This document shows, piece after piece, positions 14,568 to 14,630 of a DNA stretch of 14,630 nucleotides. The notes under the pieces are model-generated. The model was not told the DNA's origin. It ran no database searches and saw only the letters and a list, made by a program, of their open reading frames with translations. The position numbers and the translations under genes are program-made. Each line of letters begins with the position of its first letter. Positions within the stretch are counted from its first letter, which is position 1. The DNA lies in contig CANBRV010000027.1 of assembly GCA_947372005.1 (NCBI GenBank), positions 1-14,630 on the forward strand, written 5' to 3'. Source of the stretch: Comamonadaceae bacterium (GTDB lineage: Bacteria; Pseudomonadota; Gammaproteobacteria; Burkholderiales; Burkholderiaceae_C).

Positions 14568-14630
14568 TTACAAAACGACTTTCACCATCGGATGTGTGGA
14601 GAGCGTGCGGTACAGCTCATCTAAATGGGC
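14568..14630 (-). CDS. YbeD/DUF493-family protein, C-terminal fragment (cut by window edge)
   Basis: The minus-strand frame running in from the right edge ends at TAA (14570-14568) and gives 20 residues ending LYRTLSTHPMVKVVL. This closely resembles the conserved C-terminus of the YbeD/DUF493 family; E. coli YbeD ends LYEELGKIDIVRMVL. These are small ferredoxin-fold proteins often found beside lipB (lipoate metabolism) and thought to have a regulatory role. Only the tail is visible, so the call rests on that end motif. It lies nine bases upstream of the zinc-finger gene and probably heads or belongs to the same leftward transcript. Confidence 0.65.
   Translation of the reverse strand, partial: AHLDELYRTLSTHPMVKVVL

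Noticed and set aside
14358..14624. 88-residue plus-strand frame over the zinc-finger gene
   Set aside because: The minus-strand frame carries all four zinc ligands and the CPYC motif; the plus-strand frame shows no recognisable features and is antisense.

Overview
The window reads as chromosomal DNA of a betaproteobacterium in Burkholderiales, most likely Comamonadaceae or a close relative, with only moderate GC. Three things point there: a Bug/TctC-type solute receptor, a very large DUF3683-type FAD/Fe-S oxidoreductase, and the order dksA - STAS protein - hslV - hslU with a cysteine-poor DksA. The family assignment is an inference from protein style; no rRNA or other phylogenetic marker is present. 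Coding density is very high: the largest gap is 74 bases, and no tRNA, rRNA, CRISPR, prophage or insertion sequence is visible.

Left half, plus strand (97-8394). The 5' end of proC is cut by the left edge on the minus strand. Divergent from it runs a possible operon: a LivK-like periplasmic binding protein with no permease, then glpK and glpD, which convert glycerol to glycerol-3-phosphate and then to dihydroxyacetone phosphate. A 74-base gap with a small hairpin and a possible promoter leads into dksA. DksA carries a long Lys/Pro/Ala-rich N-terminal arm and has lost three of the four zinc-ligand cysteines. It overlaps by one base an unusual protein built of two helical and two STAS-like modules. 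hslV and hslU follow and encode the ATP-dependent HslUV protease.

Right half, minus strand (14630 down to 8410). A compact gene string runs leftward: the C-terminus of a YbeD/DUF493 protein, a 67-residue CHCC zinc-finger protein, waaF (LPS heptosyltransferase II), a 1285-residue FAD plus Fe-S 2-hydroxyacid-type dehydrogenase fusion, and a Bug receptor. Spacings of -1 to 26 bases suggest co-transcription. hslU and the Bug gene converge at 8394/8410 across a small palindrome.

The most striking signal is inside waaF. At 13840-13896 two perfect 18-base inverted arms, each itself a GGGG-ACAGA-CCCC palindrome, flank a 21-base spacer. This is the architecture of a REPIN (paired REP element mobilised by a RAYT transposase). 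It is exactly 57 bases, in phase and without stop codons, so it appears to have added 19 residues to an LPS core enzyme without breaking it. Other points are the duplicated helical-STAS protein, an HslV with a 15-residue propeptide and a nine-residue hairpin insertion, and the pairing of a giant oxidase with a solute receptor.
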